The position numbers and the translations under genes were made by a program. 64,000 bases of DNA from Herpetosiphon giganteus (GTDB lineage: Bacteria > Chloroflexota > Chloroflexia > Chloroflexales > Herpetosiphonaceae): positions 124,001-188,000 of the forward strand of contig NZ_JAFBCZ010000008.1 in the NCBI RefSeq assembly GCF_016907925.1, given 5' to 3'. The notes beneath the pieces were generated by a model, which was given only the letters and a program-made list of their open reading frames with translations, did no database searches and was not told the DNA's origin. Every line of letters begins with the position of its first letter. Position 1 is the stretch's first letter. Below, piece after piece: positions 53,280 through 62,338 of the stretch.

Positions 53280-54569
53280 TTAAATCCGCTGGATTGTGAT
53301 TAGACCGCCTGATCGCGGTTGGTTGGTTGGCAACCAAACTGGCCGCAAATCTTGATTGGGCACAAGTTGCCAATCGTAGTTGGCGATTAATTCGCGCACA
53401 ACCAAGCGCATTTCGATTTGGGCCAACGCTAAACCGATGCAAATTCGTGGCCCACCGCCAAAACCAACCAAACTATAGGCTTGTTTGCCCTCGTTGCTTG
53501 GGGCTGCAAAACGATCGGGGTTGAACTGGGTTGGATTATGCCACAAACTTGGCATCTGGTGGGTATAAACCGATGAGTACATTGCCAGCCAGCCTTGCGG
53601 CACATGATAGCCAGCATACTCAAAGGCTTCAACCACGCCGCGAAAACCACCAGGCGCGGGCGGGTGTAAGCGCTCGGCCTCGCGCAACACATGATCAAGC
53701 AAACTATGTTGATTAGTACTAATTTCTTGGCGCAAACGTTGCAGAATTTCAGGCTGCTGAGCCAATTCAAGGCAAATCCAAGTCAGCAACGAAGCAACCG
53801 TATCGTGGCCAGCCCACAGCAAGAGCAATAATTCACTAATTAATTGATCGTCGGTCTGATTCGGGTCGGCGTGTAAAAGCAAACTCAAACTATCCAACGC
53901 ATCAGGTTGCAAGCTCAAACGCCGCAACTCGATGAGATAGCTCAAGCTTTGGCGCAAACGTCGCCCAGCCTGTTGCGCCCGATAATAGGGCGTGGCCGGA
54001 ATTGGGTAGGGTACTGGGGTAAACAAGCCAGCGGTAAAGGCCGCAAAATCGTGGTGCAAAGCCTCGGCAATTGGGGCTGGCGTGCGTCCGCAAACTACCA
54101 ACAAGGCCACATCAAAGGCTAAGGCCTGCAAGCGCTCCAATAAACAAACCTGATCGGCAGCGAGCCATGTTTGAATTTGTGCTTGAATGAGCCGCTGAAT
54201 CTGCGGTTGCAATTGTTGCAGCGCTGCATGGGCAAAGGCAGGCTTGAGAATATGGCGTTGCTGATCGTGCTGTTGACCATCAGTTAATGATAAGCCGCCA
54301 CCGATGAGGCGCAGCATTGCGCGGCCCCAACCAGCGCGCCACGAAAAATGCTGGCTTGATTGGCTGAGCATAAAGCGATTGCCCGCTGGCTCCAATAAAA
54401 CAACACAAGGCCGACCCAAAAGATGGGTCGACCAAATCGGGCCATAGCGTTGAGCGCGTTCTTGGGCAAATTGCAATGGGTCAGCGGCCCACTCACGAAT
54501 CTCGCCAATGAGCGGCAGCCCAAACGAACCAGGCGGACAGCCAGCAGGCGGAGCGAAGCGTCGTTTCAC
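53280..54569 (-). CDS. Cytochrome P450 (CYP120-like)
   Basis: A 429-residue heme monooxygenase. The heme loop is FGGGPRICIGLALAQ with the ligand Cys. The I helix carries WAGHDTVAS, the K helix EXXR is EAERL, and the N-terminal proline-rich hinge is PPGSFGLPLIGE. This pattern fits the CYP120/CYP26-like group, which acts on retinoids or terpenoids. There is no N-terminal membrane anchor. It starts at GTG 54569, three bases after the upstream stop, so translation is coupled. No ferredoxin or reductase gene is near, and the substrate is unknown. Confidence 0.93.
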   Translation of the reverse strand: MKRRFAPPAGCPPGSFGLPLIGEIREWAADPLQFAQERAQRYGPIWSTHLLGRPCVVLLEPAGNRFMLSQSSQHFSWRAGWGRAMLRLIGGGLSLTDGQQHDQQRHILKPAFAHAALQQLQPQIQRLIQAQIQTWLAADQVCLLERLQALAFDVALLVVCGRTPAPIAEALHHDFAAFTAGLFTPVPYPIPATPYYRAQQAGRRLRQSLSYLIELRRLSLQPDALDSLSLLLHADPNQTDDQLISELLLLLWAGHDTVASLLTWICLELAQQPEILQRLRQEISTNQHSLLDHVLREAERLHPPAPGGFRGVVEAFEYAGYHVPQGWLAMYSSVYTHQMPSLWHNPTQFNPDRFAAPSNEGKQAYSLVGFGGGPRICIGLALAQIEMRLVVRELIANYDWQLVPNQDLRPVWLPTNQPRSGGLITIQRI

Positions 54570-54572
54570 GGT

Positions 54573-55046
54573 TTAGCGCATAAACTTCAACCCAAAACGC
54601 CCAACCAAACCCAAGCCAATCAAAGCCACACCCAGCCATAACCACGTATTTGAGGTTGATGGGCTGCTGGTGACCGGCAAAGCAACCGGAGCGGGTTTGA
54701 CCACACCGGTATCAGGCAAGGTTACTGGTGGCATTGGGGTAGCGGTAGCCGGCACGAGCGTTGCGCTTGGCAAGGCGGTTGCAGTTGGCGCAATCGCGGT
54801 TGGTTCAAGCGTTGCAGTTGGCTCAAGCGTTGGCGCAATTGCGGTTGGTTCAGCAGTAACCACCGGAACTGCGGTTGCAGGTAAACGAGTTGCCGTGGGT
54901 AAGGGCGTTTCTGTCGGCAGCGGAGTAGGCGTTAAGGTTGGACGAGGTGGTTGAGCCAAGCTACTTGCAGCTGCTGGCTGGAGCAATACCAAACTGAGCA
55001 CTCCGAGCATAACGACAGCAAGCAAGCCAGAGAAACGACGAAACAT
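54573..55046 (-). CDS. Pro/Thr-rich exported protein with LPDTG-like sequence and C-terminal anchor
   Basis: A 157-residue protein. A signal peptide (MFRRFSG, hydrophobic core, AAASS) is followed by about 70 residues of Pro, Thr, Ala and Glu repeats (PTPLPTETPLPTATRLP, LEPTATLEPTA), a likely extended stalk. LPDTG occurs before a 20-residue spacer and a last hydrophobic helix (WLWLGVALIGLGLVG) with a basic tail. That order recalls sortase substrates, but the distance from LPDTG to the helix is long and no sortase is in the window. ATG 55046 has GAGAGG six bases upstream; ATG 55082 is rejected. Confidence 0.7.
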   Translation of the reverse strand: MFRRFSGLLAVVMLGVLSLVLLQPAAASSLAQPPRPTLTPTPLPTETPLPTATRLPATAVPVVTAEPTAIAPTLEPTATLEPTAIAPTATALPSATLVPATATPMPPVTLPDTGVVKPAPVALPVTSSPSTSNTWLWLGVALIGLGLVGRFGLKFMR

Positions 55047-55186
55047 AAGCAACCTCTCGACAAAACTGATTTGATGATTCAATTGAACGTTTCGGCGGGC
55101 ATAGCAGCATTATAGCAGCATGCATGCCGAAAACCTATCCATCTTGGGCTGTTTTGCAAAGAGCCTAGCCACGGCGAATTCTTGCA

Positions 55187-55615
55187 CTAGGCTTGGCTAC
55201 TACTTGGAATAATCACCACGGCCAGTTGCACATCATCGGGATTAATTGCTTGCTCGCTATAGAATTTGCGCGCTGCCTCGCTGGTAGCCGATTGCCAGCA
55301 ACGCTCGGCTGCCAAGACAATTTTGTCGACTCCTTGAACTGCGGTAAAACTGGCAAAGGCCATTGGAGCCTCGCTTGGCGCGCCACCAACAATCGCTGGC
55401 GAAGCAAGCACATCAACCTGTTCTACGCCCAACGCTGCATAGGCTTGAGCAATTTCGGCCTCAACATCGGGGGTAATTTCGCCATGCGGCGCTGTATGAT
55501 AAACCGTTGTATTCAAGACAAAGCCAGGAGTCGTCCCAGCTAAATTGAGCGCAGTCAAACCAACCAACGCTGGATCAACAGCACCAGCTTGATCAAGAGC
55601 AATCAGAAACTTCAC
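55187..55615 (-). CDS. Small conserved-looking protein of unknown function
   Basis: A 142-residue protein with no signal peptide or membrane helix and no motif I recognise. It shows alternating strands and helices (KFLIALDQAGAV, DVLASPAIVGGAPSEAPMAF, KIVLAAERCWQSATSE, VQLAVVIIPSSS), so a compact alpha/beta fold is likely. The start is a GTG at 55615 with GGAGG seven bases upstream, which supports it as a real gene. It lies 140 bases upstream of the LPDTG-protein gene on the same strand. Confidence 0.65.
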   Translation of the reverse strand: MKFLIALDQAGAVDPALVGLTALNLAGTTPGFVLNTTVYHTAPHGEITPDVEAEIAQAYAALGVEQVDVLASPAIVGGAPSEAPMAFASFTAVQGVDKIVLAAERCWQSATSEAARKFYSEQAINPDDVQLAVVIIPSSSQA

Positions 55616-56149
55616 AACACGCCTCCATCAGCGAATAAGACAACGATAGTTCATCAGTATTATAACAATCGTTGAGCGGAGGAGTTAGGGCAAAGAGCAT
55701 AGAGCATAGAATATAGAATACGAAGAGTTGAAACCGCGAAGAACGAGAAGGTTGAGTTGGCTATCGGCTGTAGGCTCTTGGCTATCGGAACAAGGGTTGG
55801 GATTTTAAATCAATCTCCGAAAGCCCAAAGTCCAAAGCCCATCGCCACAGATTGACACAGATTGGCTCAGATTATTAATTACTCAAAGACAATAGCCAAT
55901 AGCCCATAGCCATCATTCCTCTGCGACTCTGCGTTGACATTGATCCACGAAGGACACGAAGAGCACGAAGGGAAATGGCTATGGGCTTTGGGTTTCAATC
56001 AATCGCCGATAACCTAATCCTTTTTTCGCCACAAATTGGCACAGATTCTTGGGATTGGGCTATCGGCTGTGGGCTTTTGATTTCTGATTTTCGACTTTTG
56101 CCTTTCGGCATTCATCCCTCATCCTTCATCCTTCATCCTTTACAAAAGC
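55616..56149. repeat. 534-bp tract of degenerate short repeats
   Basis: No gene is seen. Positions 55690-55720 read AAAGAGCATAGAGCATAGAA. Positions 55757-55795 and 56055-56080 have GGCTATCGGCTGTAGGCTCT and variants. Positions 55818-55845 have CCGAAAGCCCAAAGTCCAAA. Positions 55895-55912 have CAATAGCCCATAGCCAT. Positions 55916-55972 have TCTGCGTTGA and CCACGAAGGACACGAAGAGC. The end, 56112-56140, is CATCCCTCATCCTTCATCCT. Each motif repeats with a period near seven and recurs in other gaps of the window. Confidence 0.8.
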
Positions 56150-57733
56150 CTAGCGCAATTCGCGTTTGAGAATCTTGCCAGTGGCGCTGATGGGCAATTG
56201 TTCGTGGAATTCGACGATGCGTGGGTATTTGTAGGCAGCAAATTGATCGCGACACCAAGCCACAACTTCTTCTTCGGTGGCTTCAGCGCCTGGCTTTTTG
56301 ACGATAAAGGCCTTGACTTCTTCGCCAAGTTTTTCGTCGGGCACGCCGAGCACGGCCACCAACGAAACCGCTGGGTGCGTCATCAGCACTTCTTCGATCT
56401 CGCGGGGATAGACATTGTAGCCACCACGCAAAATCATATCTTTCTTGCGATCGACGATTGAGAGATAGCCATCTTCGTCAATCGTGCCAACGTCGCCAGT
56501 ATAGAGCCAGCCATCTTGAATGGCGGCGGCAGTTGCATCGGGGCGTTTGTAATAGCCCTTCATCACGTTATGGCCGCGAATCAGAATTTCGCCTTTTTCG
56601 CCTGCGGCAACTGGATTGCCAGCATCATCGACGCAGCGTACTTCAACGCCCCAGACTGGTTGGCCAACCGTGCCTGGCTTCGAAGGTAGATCGATATGAT
56701 TGAAGGTGGCGATCGGCGAACATTCCGAAAGCCCATAGCCTTCGAGCACTCGCACGCCGAACACTTCTTCGAATTGGCGCATCACTTCAACCGGCATTGG
56801 TGCACCGCCCGATGAGGTTAGGCGCAAGTTGGCAGCAATCGGCGTGGGATCGATCTTATTGGCAGCGATATATTGCAAGAGCGCCCAAAACATAGTTGGC
56901 ACGCCCGTCCAGAGATTGACTTTATCGCGCTCCATTACGGACAGAACTGTAGCTGGCTCGAAACGCGGCAGCAAGGTCAGGGTTGCGCCAGCAAAAATAT
57001 TGGCATTCATCTGGGCGGTTTGGCCGGTTGAGTGAAAAAGTGGCAAGGTAATCAACACCACATTCGAGCCATCGAGGCTATTATCAAGAATTGGCCAGGC
57101 CAAATCGCGGGCAACCATGGCATTGAAAAACATATTGGCGTGGCTGAGTTCTGCGCCTTTGGGCTGGCCAGTCGTGCCTGAGGTATAGAAAATTACCGCC
57201 GTATCGTCGGCCTTGGTAGGGTGGGTCGTAAATGTTGGAGCCTGATTGTACATCAATTGGCCCAAGGTTTTGACCCCTTCGATGGGCGATGGCGCAGCAG
57301 GATTGACGGTCAGCACGATCATGTGCTCGCAGTTTTCAGCTTGATCAAAGCCAGCTTTGCCCATTTGACCCAATGGCAATTCGGCAGTGCCCTCGAAACA
57401 GAAGAAGGCCTTCGCATCGCAATCGTTGAGGTGATAGGCGATTTCGCGCGGCTTCAACATAATATTCAAACAGACGATCACTGCGCCAACTTTGAGTGCA
57501 GCGTAATAAACCATGGGAAAATAGGGCAAATTGGGGCACGACAGCGCCACATGATCGCCAGGCTTGATGCCAAGCGCCAGCATGCCATTGGCAATTTGGT
57601 TGGTCATAGCATTCAGCTGGGCATAATTGAAACGCATATCGTTGAAAATGAGGGCAGTGCGGTTGGGGCGCTTGCGGGCGTGATCATCGAGCATTGTGGC
57701 CAAATTGAGCGTCGTAGCCGTCTGGGGAATCAT
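56150..57733 (-). CDS. AMP-forming acyl-CoA synthetase (long-chain fatty acid CoA ligase type)
   Basis: This enzyme activates a carboxylic acid through an acyl-adenylate and joins it to CoA. The 527-residue sequence has the AMP-binding signature YTSGTTGQPKGAE, then LPLFHSTG, EGYGLSECSP, WLYTGDVGTID (Asp), DRKKDMILRGGYNVYP (hinge) and the catalytic Lys in TGKILKREL. Its closest pattern is the FadD/long-chain ligase group. ATG 57733 has AGGAGG eight bases upstream; TTG 57736 is less likely. It is separated by 54 bases from an upstream response regulator. Together with the enoyl-CoA hydratase upstream, it suggests fatty-acid degradation. Confidence 0.92.
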   Translation of the reverse strand: MIPQTATTLNLATMLDDHARKRPNRTALIFNDMRFNYAQLNAMTNQIANGMLALGIKPGDHVALSCPNLPYFPMVYYAALKVGAVIVCLNIMLKPREIAYHLNDCDAKAFFCFEGTAELPLGQMGKAGFDQAENCEHMIVLTVNPAAPSPIEGVKTLGQLMYNQAPTFTTHPTKADDTAVIFYTSGTTGQPKGAELSHANMFFNAMVARDLAWPILDNSLDGSNVVLITLPLFHSTGQTAQMNANIFAGATLTLLPRFEPATVLSVMERDKVNLWTGVPTMFWALLQYIAANKIDPTPIAANLRLTSSGGAPMPVEVMRQFEEVFGVRVLEGYGLSECSPIATFNHIDLPSKPGTVGQPVWGVEVRCVDDAGNPVAAGEKGEILIRGHNVMKGYYKRPDATAAAIQDGWLYTGDVGTIDEDGYLSIVDRKKDMILRGGYNVYPREIEEVLMTHPAVSLVAVLGVPDEKLGEEVKAFIVKKPGAEATEEEVVAWCRDQFAAYKYPRIVEFHEQLPISATGKILKRELR

Positions 57734-57787
57734 CAATGAAACCTCCTAAAAAGCCATAGAAAAATCTACCACCGCACTGCCGAAACC

Positions 57788-58168
57788 TTAGTTTGTCAGC
57801 GCCGCAGCAATTGTTGATTCAATTTCGTGAATATCAAAGGGTTTGGTGAGATAGCGCCAGCAGCCCGCTTGGAGCGCTCGATCGCGGTCGTGGCTATGTG
57901 CCCGGGCGCTCACGCCAGCTACCCGCAGTTGGTCATGCTGAGGATGGTTGCCCAAGTGGCGCAGAAATTCAAAGCCATCCATCTCGGGCATCATCATATC
58001 CAGCAAAATGAGGTTTGGCAGTTTGGATTGATCTAAAAGCCAATTAAGCGCTTCTCGCCCATTGGTGGTTTCCACAATCTCGCAATCGGCATAATCCTCG
58101 AGAATTTCGCGCAAAATATCGCGGTTGTATGGATCGTCTTCGACCAGCAGAAAAACTGGTTTGTTCAT
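57788..58168 (-). CDS. Single-domain response regulator
   Basis: A 126-residue receiver domain: acid pocket VEDDPYN, phosphorylated Asp in LILLDMMMPEMDG, Ser/Thr switch in AGVSARA and Lys in LTKPFD. It has no output domain. Its ATG overlaps the TGA of the hybrid kinase gene as ATGA, so the two are coupled and probably act in one phosphorelay. Confidence 0.93.
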   Translation of the reverse strand: MNKPVFLLVEDDPYNRDILREILEDYADCEIVETTNGREALNWLLDQSKLPNLILLDMMMPEMDGFEFLRHLGNHPQHDQLRVAGVSARAHSHDRDRALQAGCWRYLTKPFDIHEIESTIAAALTN

Positions 58169-61100
58169 GGAGTATCCGATTCCTTCAACGGGGCAAACCG
58201 TTGGACTTCAGCAACCAGCTTACGCATACTGAGGGTATGTTTGGTCTGAATGGCTTGCGCAGCTTGGCGCAATTGGCGAATTTCATCGTTGGTTAAGTCG
58301 CGTGCCGTCACAATAATCACCGGAATATTGCGGGTTTCAGGATTGGCACGCAGTCGTTCGAGCAGTTGAAAGCCATCAACCACAGGCATCATCAGATCAA
58401 GCAAAATCAGTTGGGGATAATTGCCCTGTTGAATCAGATCAAGCGCCGCAGCGCCATCATACGAAGCTTGGGTCAGATAGCCATGCTCCTGCAAAGTTGC
58501 ACACAGCAATTCGGCCATATCATAATCATCATCAACAACCAGAATAAAGCCCGATTGGGTTTGCACCCCAAGCAACTGACGAATAATCCGAATCAGAATG
58601 TTGCTATCGATTGGCTTGACAACATAGGTGGAGACCCCAACCCCTGGTAGCTCATTGTATAACGAAGCGTCGCTTGCGATCAAGACGGGAACTTGGGCTA
58701 AATGGTCAATTTCACGCAACGCCGCCAGCGTTTCCCAGCTTTCGCTATTGGGCATCACCAAATCGAGGGTAATTGCTGCTGGTGAATGCTGTTTGGCCCA
58801 GGCCAACGCACTATGCCGATCGGCGGCAACAATCACCTCGAAGCCAGCAGAGTTTAATTGTTCTTCAAGTTGCAGTGCTAAATGTTGATCGTTTTCGATG
58901 ACCAGAATTGTACGCCGCACACCTTGGTTGAGCCGCGCCAGCTGCGTGCCACGGCTGGCTGGCAGCATAATTGTAAAGCTGCTGCCTTGATTTTCGCCAG
59001 CGCTGGAGGCCCATGTGCGACCACCATGCAACTCGACCAATTGCTGAACAATGGATAACCCTAAGCCCGTGCCACCAAAACGGCGGGTTGAGCCACCTTC
59101 GACTTGATAAAAACGATCCCACAGTTTGAGCAGTGCTTCGGTAGGCACGCCAACCCCGTTATCGTTGACCTGAATCAGCACATATTGGCCAGCCAACATC
59201 GGCGGCACTTCGGTATCTAAGGCTTGGGCCAACCATTCAACTTGGCCTTGTTCGTTGATATTTAAGGCCGCTGAAGCCAAGGTAATTGTACCGTGCTCGG
59301 GTGTAAATTTAATTGCATTGCTCAAAAGGTTGGTCACTGCTTGGCCAATCCGCTCAGGATCGATCATCAGCAAGGGCAAATCATCGCTCAATTGCAAAAT
59401 CAGCGTTTGATTTTTCTCACGAATCATCGTTTGCAACATGGACACTTGCTCTTCCAAAAGGCTATTGATGAGCGTCGTTTGGCGTTGCAACTCAATTCGG
59501 CCAGCATCAAGTTTGGCAATATCCAGCAGGTCATTGACCAAGCTCAGCAAACGCTGGCCGCCGGTGCGAATGCCATCAATTTTGGTGGTGTGCCATGGCG
59601 TGAGCACTTCGGTGCGGCGTTTGAGCAACAGCTCGCTATAGCCCAAGATTGCGGTCAGCGGCGTGCGCAACTCGTGGCTCATGTTGGCCACTAATTCTTC
59701 TTTAAGCCGATCAAGCTCTTTGCGGGCGGTCAAATCGCGGGCGACCAGCACAATCCCCTCGATGATGCCATCGCCAGAACGCAATGGCGAGACGCTGACC
59801 TCGTGAATAATCGGCACGCCATCGGAGCGCGCCAAGGCAACTTCAACATCGCGCACGGTTGTGCCAGCCAAGGCTTGTTGCACCGGATGTTCATCGAAGC
59901 CAAGCACATTGCCCTTGGCGGTGCGCCAAACCAAGGTCGTCGAAAGAAAATCGAAGTGACGACCAGCAAAGAATTGCAAGCCAGCCTCGTTAATCCTAGT
60001 TTGATGGCCTCGGCTATCGTAGGCAACCACAATATCATCGATGCTGTCGAAACTGGTTTGCAACTCGTTGGCTTGCTGCTTGAGCAAATAAAATAGTTGA
60101 ATATTTTCGAGCCATGCAGCTAAGCGATCAGCCACTTGACGCACAAACAAGGTTTGGTCGTGGTCGAGCAAGCGTTCGGGCGAATCAGAGGCCGCCGAAA
60201 TCATGCCAACTGCTTCATCTTGAATTTTGATTGGCACTGCAAGATACGAATAGAGCGTAAACGGCTCTAAATGTTCGCGCACTTCGCTAGTCAGATAATT
60301 CGGATGACGTTGCTCAGCTGGCACATTGAAAAGCTCAACCACCTGAGCGCGTTCAGTAAAGATTGGCGAATACAGGCCGTTATCAATTCGAAACTGAACG
60401 CTTTGCACCATTTGGTCGATGTAGGCTTGACGGCTTGGCAATGCATGATACGAAGCCAGCACATCGAGAAACTCTTCGCGTGGCGGCGGAAAACGCAGGG
60501 CAATACTACACCACGTATTCAAGACGTTGCCCACCGTTTGGGCCACAAACGTATAGGCTTCAGCAGGAGTCGGATTAGTGACCAAATAATCGCTAATTTC
60601 GCGCAACACCCGCGACTCGTTGATCCGCACGCCCAAAATACTGTTAATAATTGATAATTGATTGGTATTGAAACTCAACTCATGATTGCTTTGCAGCAGT
60701 TGACTACCTTTATCTTCGATTTCATGAATTAAATGCTGTTGGGTGCGCCAAAAACGCAGTGTGACAAGCATCGAAACCACAATCAAAGCCGAAAGCAAAC
60801 CAATCGAGGCGAATTTGATCCAGTTGTAGGTATCGATTTGGGCGCGATAGCCATCGGATCGTTCGCGCAACTGGATGCGTAAAGTACTGGTTGTATCAAT
60901 TACCGCTTCGATTTGCGGGCGGCCTTGTTCAAGGGTCAATTCGGCCAAAAGCAGATCTTGCTTGGCTACCGAATCCAGCACTGGTTGATAGGTATTGGTG
61001 AGCCATTCGCGAATTTGCTGCACAACCTGAGGCAAGCTAGGATCGGGCGGGTTGAGCGCTAGAACGTCTAAACCCTCGGCCACAATCGCATGCTGTTTTT

Positions 61101-61359
61101 GAATCTCGTCGTAGAAAATCTCCGAGCCGGTAGTGGTATAGCCGCGCAAGTTGTTATGCAAGGCCAACAAGGCGATATGGACATCGTTTAAACGCACCCG
61201 ATAGCTCAGCAAAGATGCATCACGAGCGCTCAGCCGGTTCATGCCAAACGTCAAGAGCGTTGATGCGATGAGCAATACAACGACCAAAACCGCTTGGATA
61301 CTCATTAACCAGACAAAGCGTGAGCGCTGTTGAGCTGAGCTATACGGGGTTGCAATCAC
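58165..61359 (-). CDS. Membrane hybrid histidine kinase (CHASE3-like, GAF, PAS, kinase, two receivers)
   Basis: A 1,064-residue protein. Two membrane helices (about 16-38 and 184-206) flank an outer domain of about 145 residues with the CHASE3 look (NNLRGYTTTGSEIFYDE). Inside the cell follow GAF (about 250-425), PAS (about 435-550), HisKA (SHELRTPLTAILG), HATPase (TNLLSNAIKFT, DNGVGVP, FGGTGLGLSI) and two receivers. In the first receiver the aspartate lies in ITLDLVMPNSESW. The second has VVDDDYD and LILLDLMMPVVDG. The start is a GTG at 61359 with AAGGA about nine bases upstream, three bases after the enoyl-CoA hydratase stop. It transfers phosphate internally and likely to the adjacent single-domain regulator. 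Confidence 0.93.
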   Translation of the reverse strand: MIATPYSSAQQRSRFVWLMSIQAVLVVVLLIASTLLTFGMNRLSARDASLLSYRVRLNDVHIALLALHNNLRGYTTTGSEIFYDEIQKQHAIVAEGLDVLALNPPDPSLPQVVQQIREWLTNTYQPVLDSVAKQDLLLAELTLEQGRPQIEAVIDTTSTLRIQLRERSDGYRAQIDTYNWIKFASIGLLSALIVVSMLVTLRFWRTQQHLIHEIEDKGSQLLQSNHELSFNTNQLSIINSILGVRINESRVLREISDYLVTNPTPAEAYTFVAQTVGNVLNTWCSIALRFPPPREEFLDVLASYHALPSRQAYIDQMVQSVQFRIDNGLYSPIFTERAQVVELFNVPAEQRHPNYLTSEVREHLEPFTLYSYLAVPIKIQDEAVGMISAASDSPERLLDHDQTLFVRQVADRLAAWLENIQLFYLLKQQANELQTSFDSIDDIVVAYDSRGHQTRINEAGLQFFAGRHFDFLSTTLVWRTAKGNVLGFDEHPVQQALAGTTVRDVEVALARSDGVPIIHEVSVSPLRSGDGIIEGIVLVARDLTARKELDRLKEELVANMSHELRTPLTAILGYSELLLKRRTEVLTPWHTTKIDGIRTGGQRLLSLVNDLLDIAKLDAGRIELQRQTTLINSLLEEQVSMLQTMIREKNQTLILQLSDDLPLLMIDPERIGQAVTNLLSNAIKFTPEHGTITLASAALNINEQGQVEWLAQALDTEVPPMLAGQYVLIQVNDNGVGVPTEALLKLWDRFYQVEGGSTRRFGGTGLGLSIVQQLVELHGGRTWASSAGENQGSSFTIMLPASRGTQLARLNQGVRRTILVIENDQHLALQLEEQLNSAGFEVIVAADRHSALAWAKQHSPAAITLDLVMPNSESWETLAALREIDHLAQVPVLIASDASLYNELPGVGVSTYVVKPIDSNILIRIIRQLLGVQTQSGFILVVDDDYDMAELLCATLQEHGYLTQASYDGAAALDLIQQGNYPQLILLDLMMPVVDGFQLLERLRANPETRNIPVIIVTARDLTNDEIRQLRQAAQAIQTKHTLSMRKLVAEVQRFAPLKESDTP

Positions 61360-61362
61360 GAG

Positions 61363-62148
61363 TTATCGTCCTTTCCACACAGGTGGGCGTTTTTGCAAAA
61401 AGGCCTGAAAGCCTTCAAAGCCATCCTCGCTATTAAAAATTTCGCGCTGGAATTCAGCTTCGCGGCGGAGCGCATCGGCAAAGCTTTGATCGTTTTGAGC
61501 CGCCAGCATCGCCTGTTTGCCTCTGGTTAACGCCAAAGGAGCCTGTGCTGCAATCGTTGCAGCATAAGCTTGCACATCGTTGGCAAAATTTGCTTCATCA
61601 AAGACCGCATTGGCCATACCCCAAGCCAAAGCGCGTTCAGCCTCAACCATCGCCCCAGTTAACATCAGTTCCATAGCGCGGCCAAGGCCAATCAACCGTG
61701 GCAAACTATACGTCCCACCACCATCGGGAATTAAGCCAACTTTGATAAAGATTTCTGAGAAGCGGCCACGACTTGATACCAAACGCAAATCGCAGGCCAA
61801 GGCCAAATCCGATCCAATCCCTGCGGCAACGCCATCGACAGCGGCAATAACTGGCCAAGACGATTGGCGAATGCTCAACAAGGTTGGGCCATACGATTCG
61901 GTTAAAACCCGATATACATCATTTGGCGTGCCACCAGATTGCAAGGCTGCCATAATATCGGCCCCTGATGAAAACGCGCCACCAGCGCCAGCAATCACAA
62001 TACAACGAGTGCCATCATCTTCGCAAGCCTCGATCGCTGCCCGCAGCGCGTCCATGGTTGGTTGGTCGACCGCATTGCGGACTGCTGGGCGATTCAGCGT
62101 GAGGGTCGTTACATTATCGGCTTTGCTAATCAGAAGCGTGTCAGTCAT
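61363..62148 (-). CDS. Enoyl-CoA hydratase/isomerase (crotonase family)
   Basis: A 261-residue crotonase-fold enzyme acting on acyl-CoA thioesters. The oxyanion hole is formed by IAGAGGAFSSGADI and AVDGVAAGIGSDLALACDLR. The usual catalytic Glu144-type position falls in GLIPDGGGTYSLPRLIGLG, where Asp replaces Glu, and a Glu164-type residue is not clear. The reaction may therefore be hydration of a special substrate or isomerisation. It is probably the first gene of a run with the hybrid kinase, regulator and acyl-CoA synthetase. ATG 62148 has AAGGAAGA upstream. Confidence 0.88.
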   Translation of the reverse strand: MTDTLLISKADNVTTLTLNRPAVRNAVDQPTMDALRAAIEACEDDGTRCIVIAGAGGAFSSGADIMAALQSGGTPNDVYRVLTESYGPTLLSIRQSSWPVIAAVDGVAAGIGSDLALACDLRLVSSRGRFSEIFIKVGLIPDGGGTYSLPRLIGLGRAMELMLTGAMVEAERALAWGMANAVFDEANFANDVQAYAATIAAQAPLALTRGKQAMLAAQNDQSFADALRREAEFQREIFNSEDGFEGFQAFLQKRPPVWKGR

Positions 62149-62274
62149 TGACGATCTTCCTTTGTGCTAAAGAACGTTGGTGCCAGCGAGGAACGGCAGT
62201 AGTTTGGCCTAATCATAGGCCATCTTACGCAGAGCGTCAACGCAACCAGCCACCACAAAAAATGCTGATTCCGT

Positions 62275-62280
62275 TATAAT
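62275..62280 (+). promoter_or_regulatory. Candidate -10 box of carA
   Basis: TATAAT lies 59 bases before the carA start in the divergent gap with the enoyl-CoA hydratase gene. No good -35 match is found. No pyrimidine-sensing attenuator (PyrR site or terminator) was recognised in the leader. Confidence 0.45.
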
Positions 62281-62338
62281 ACTCGGTTGGTACTCAGTTT
62301 TGGCTGAACCACCCGATTGCTTCTAGCTTGGAGTTGCC

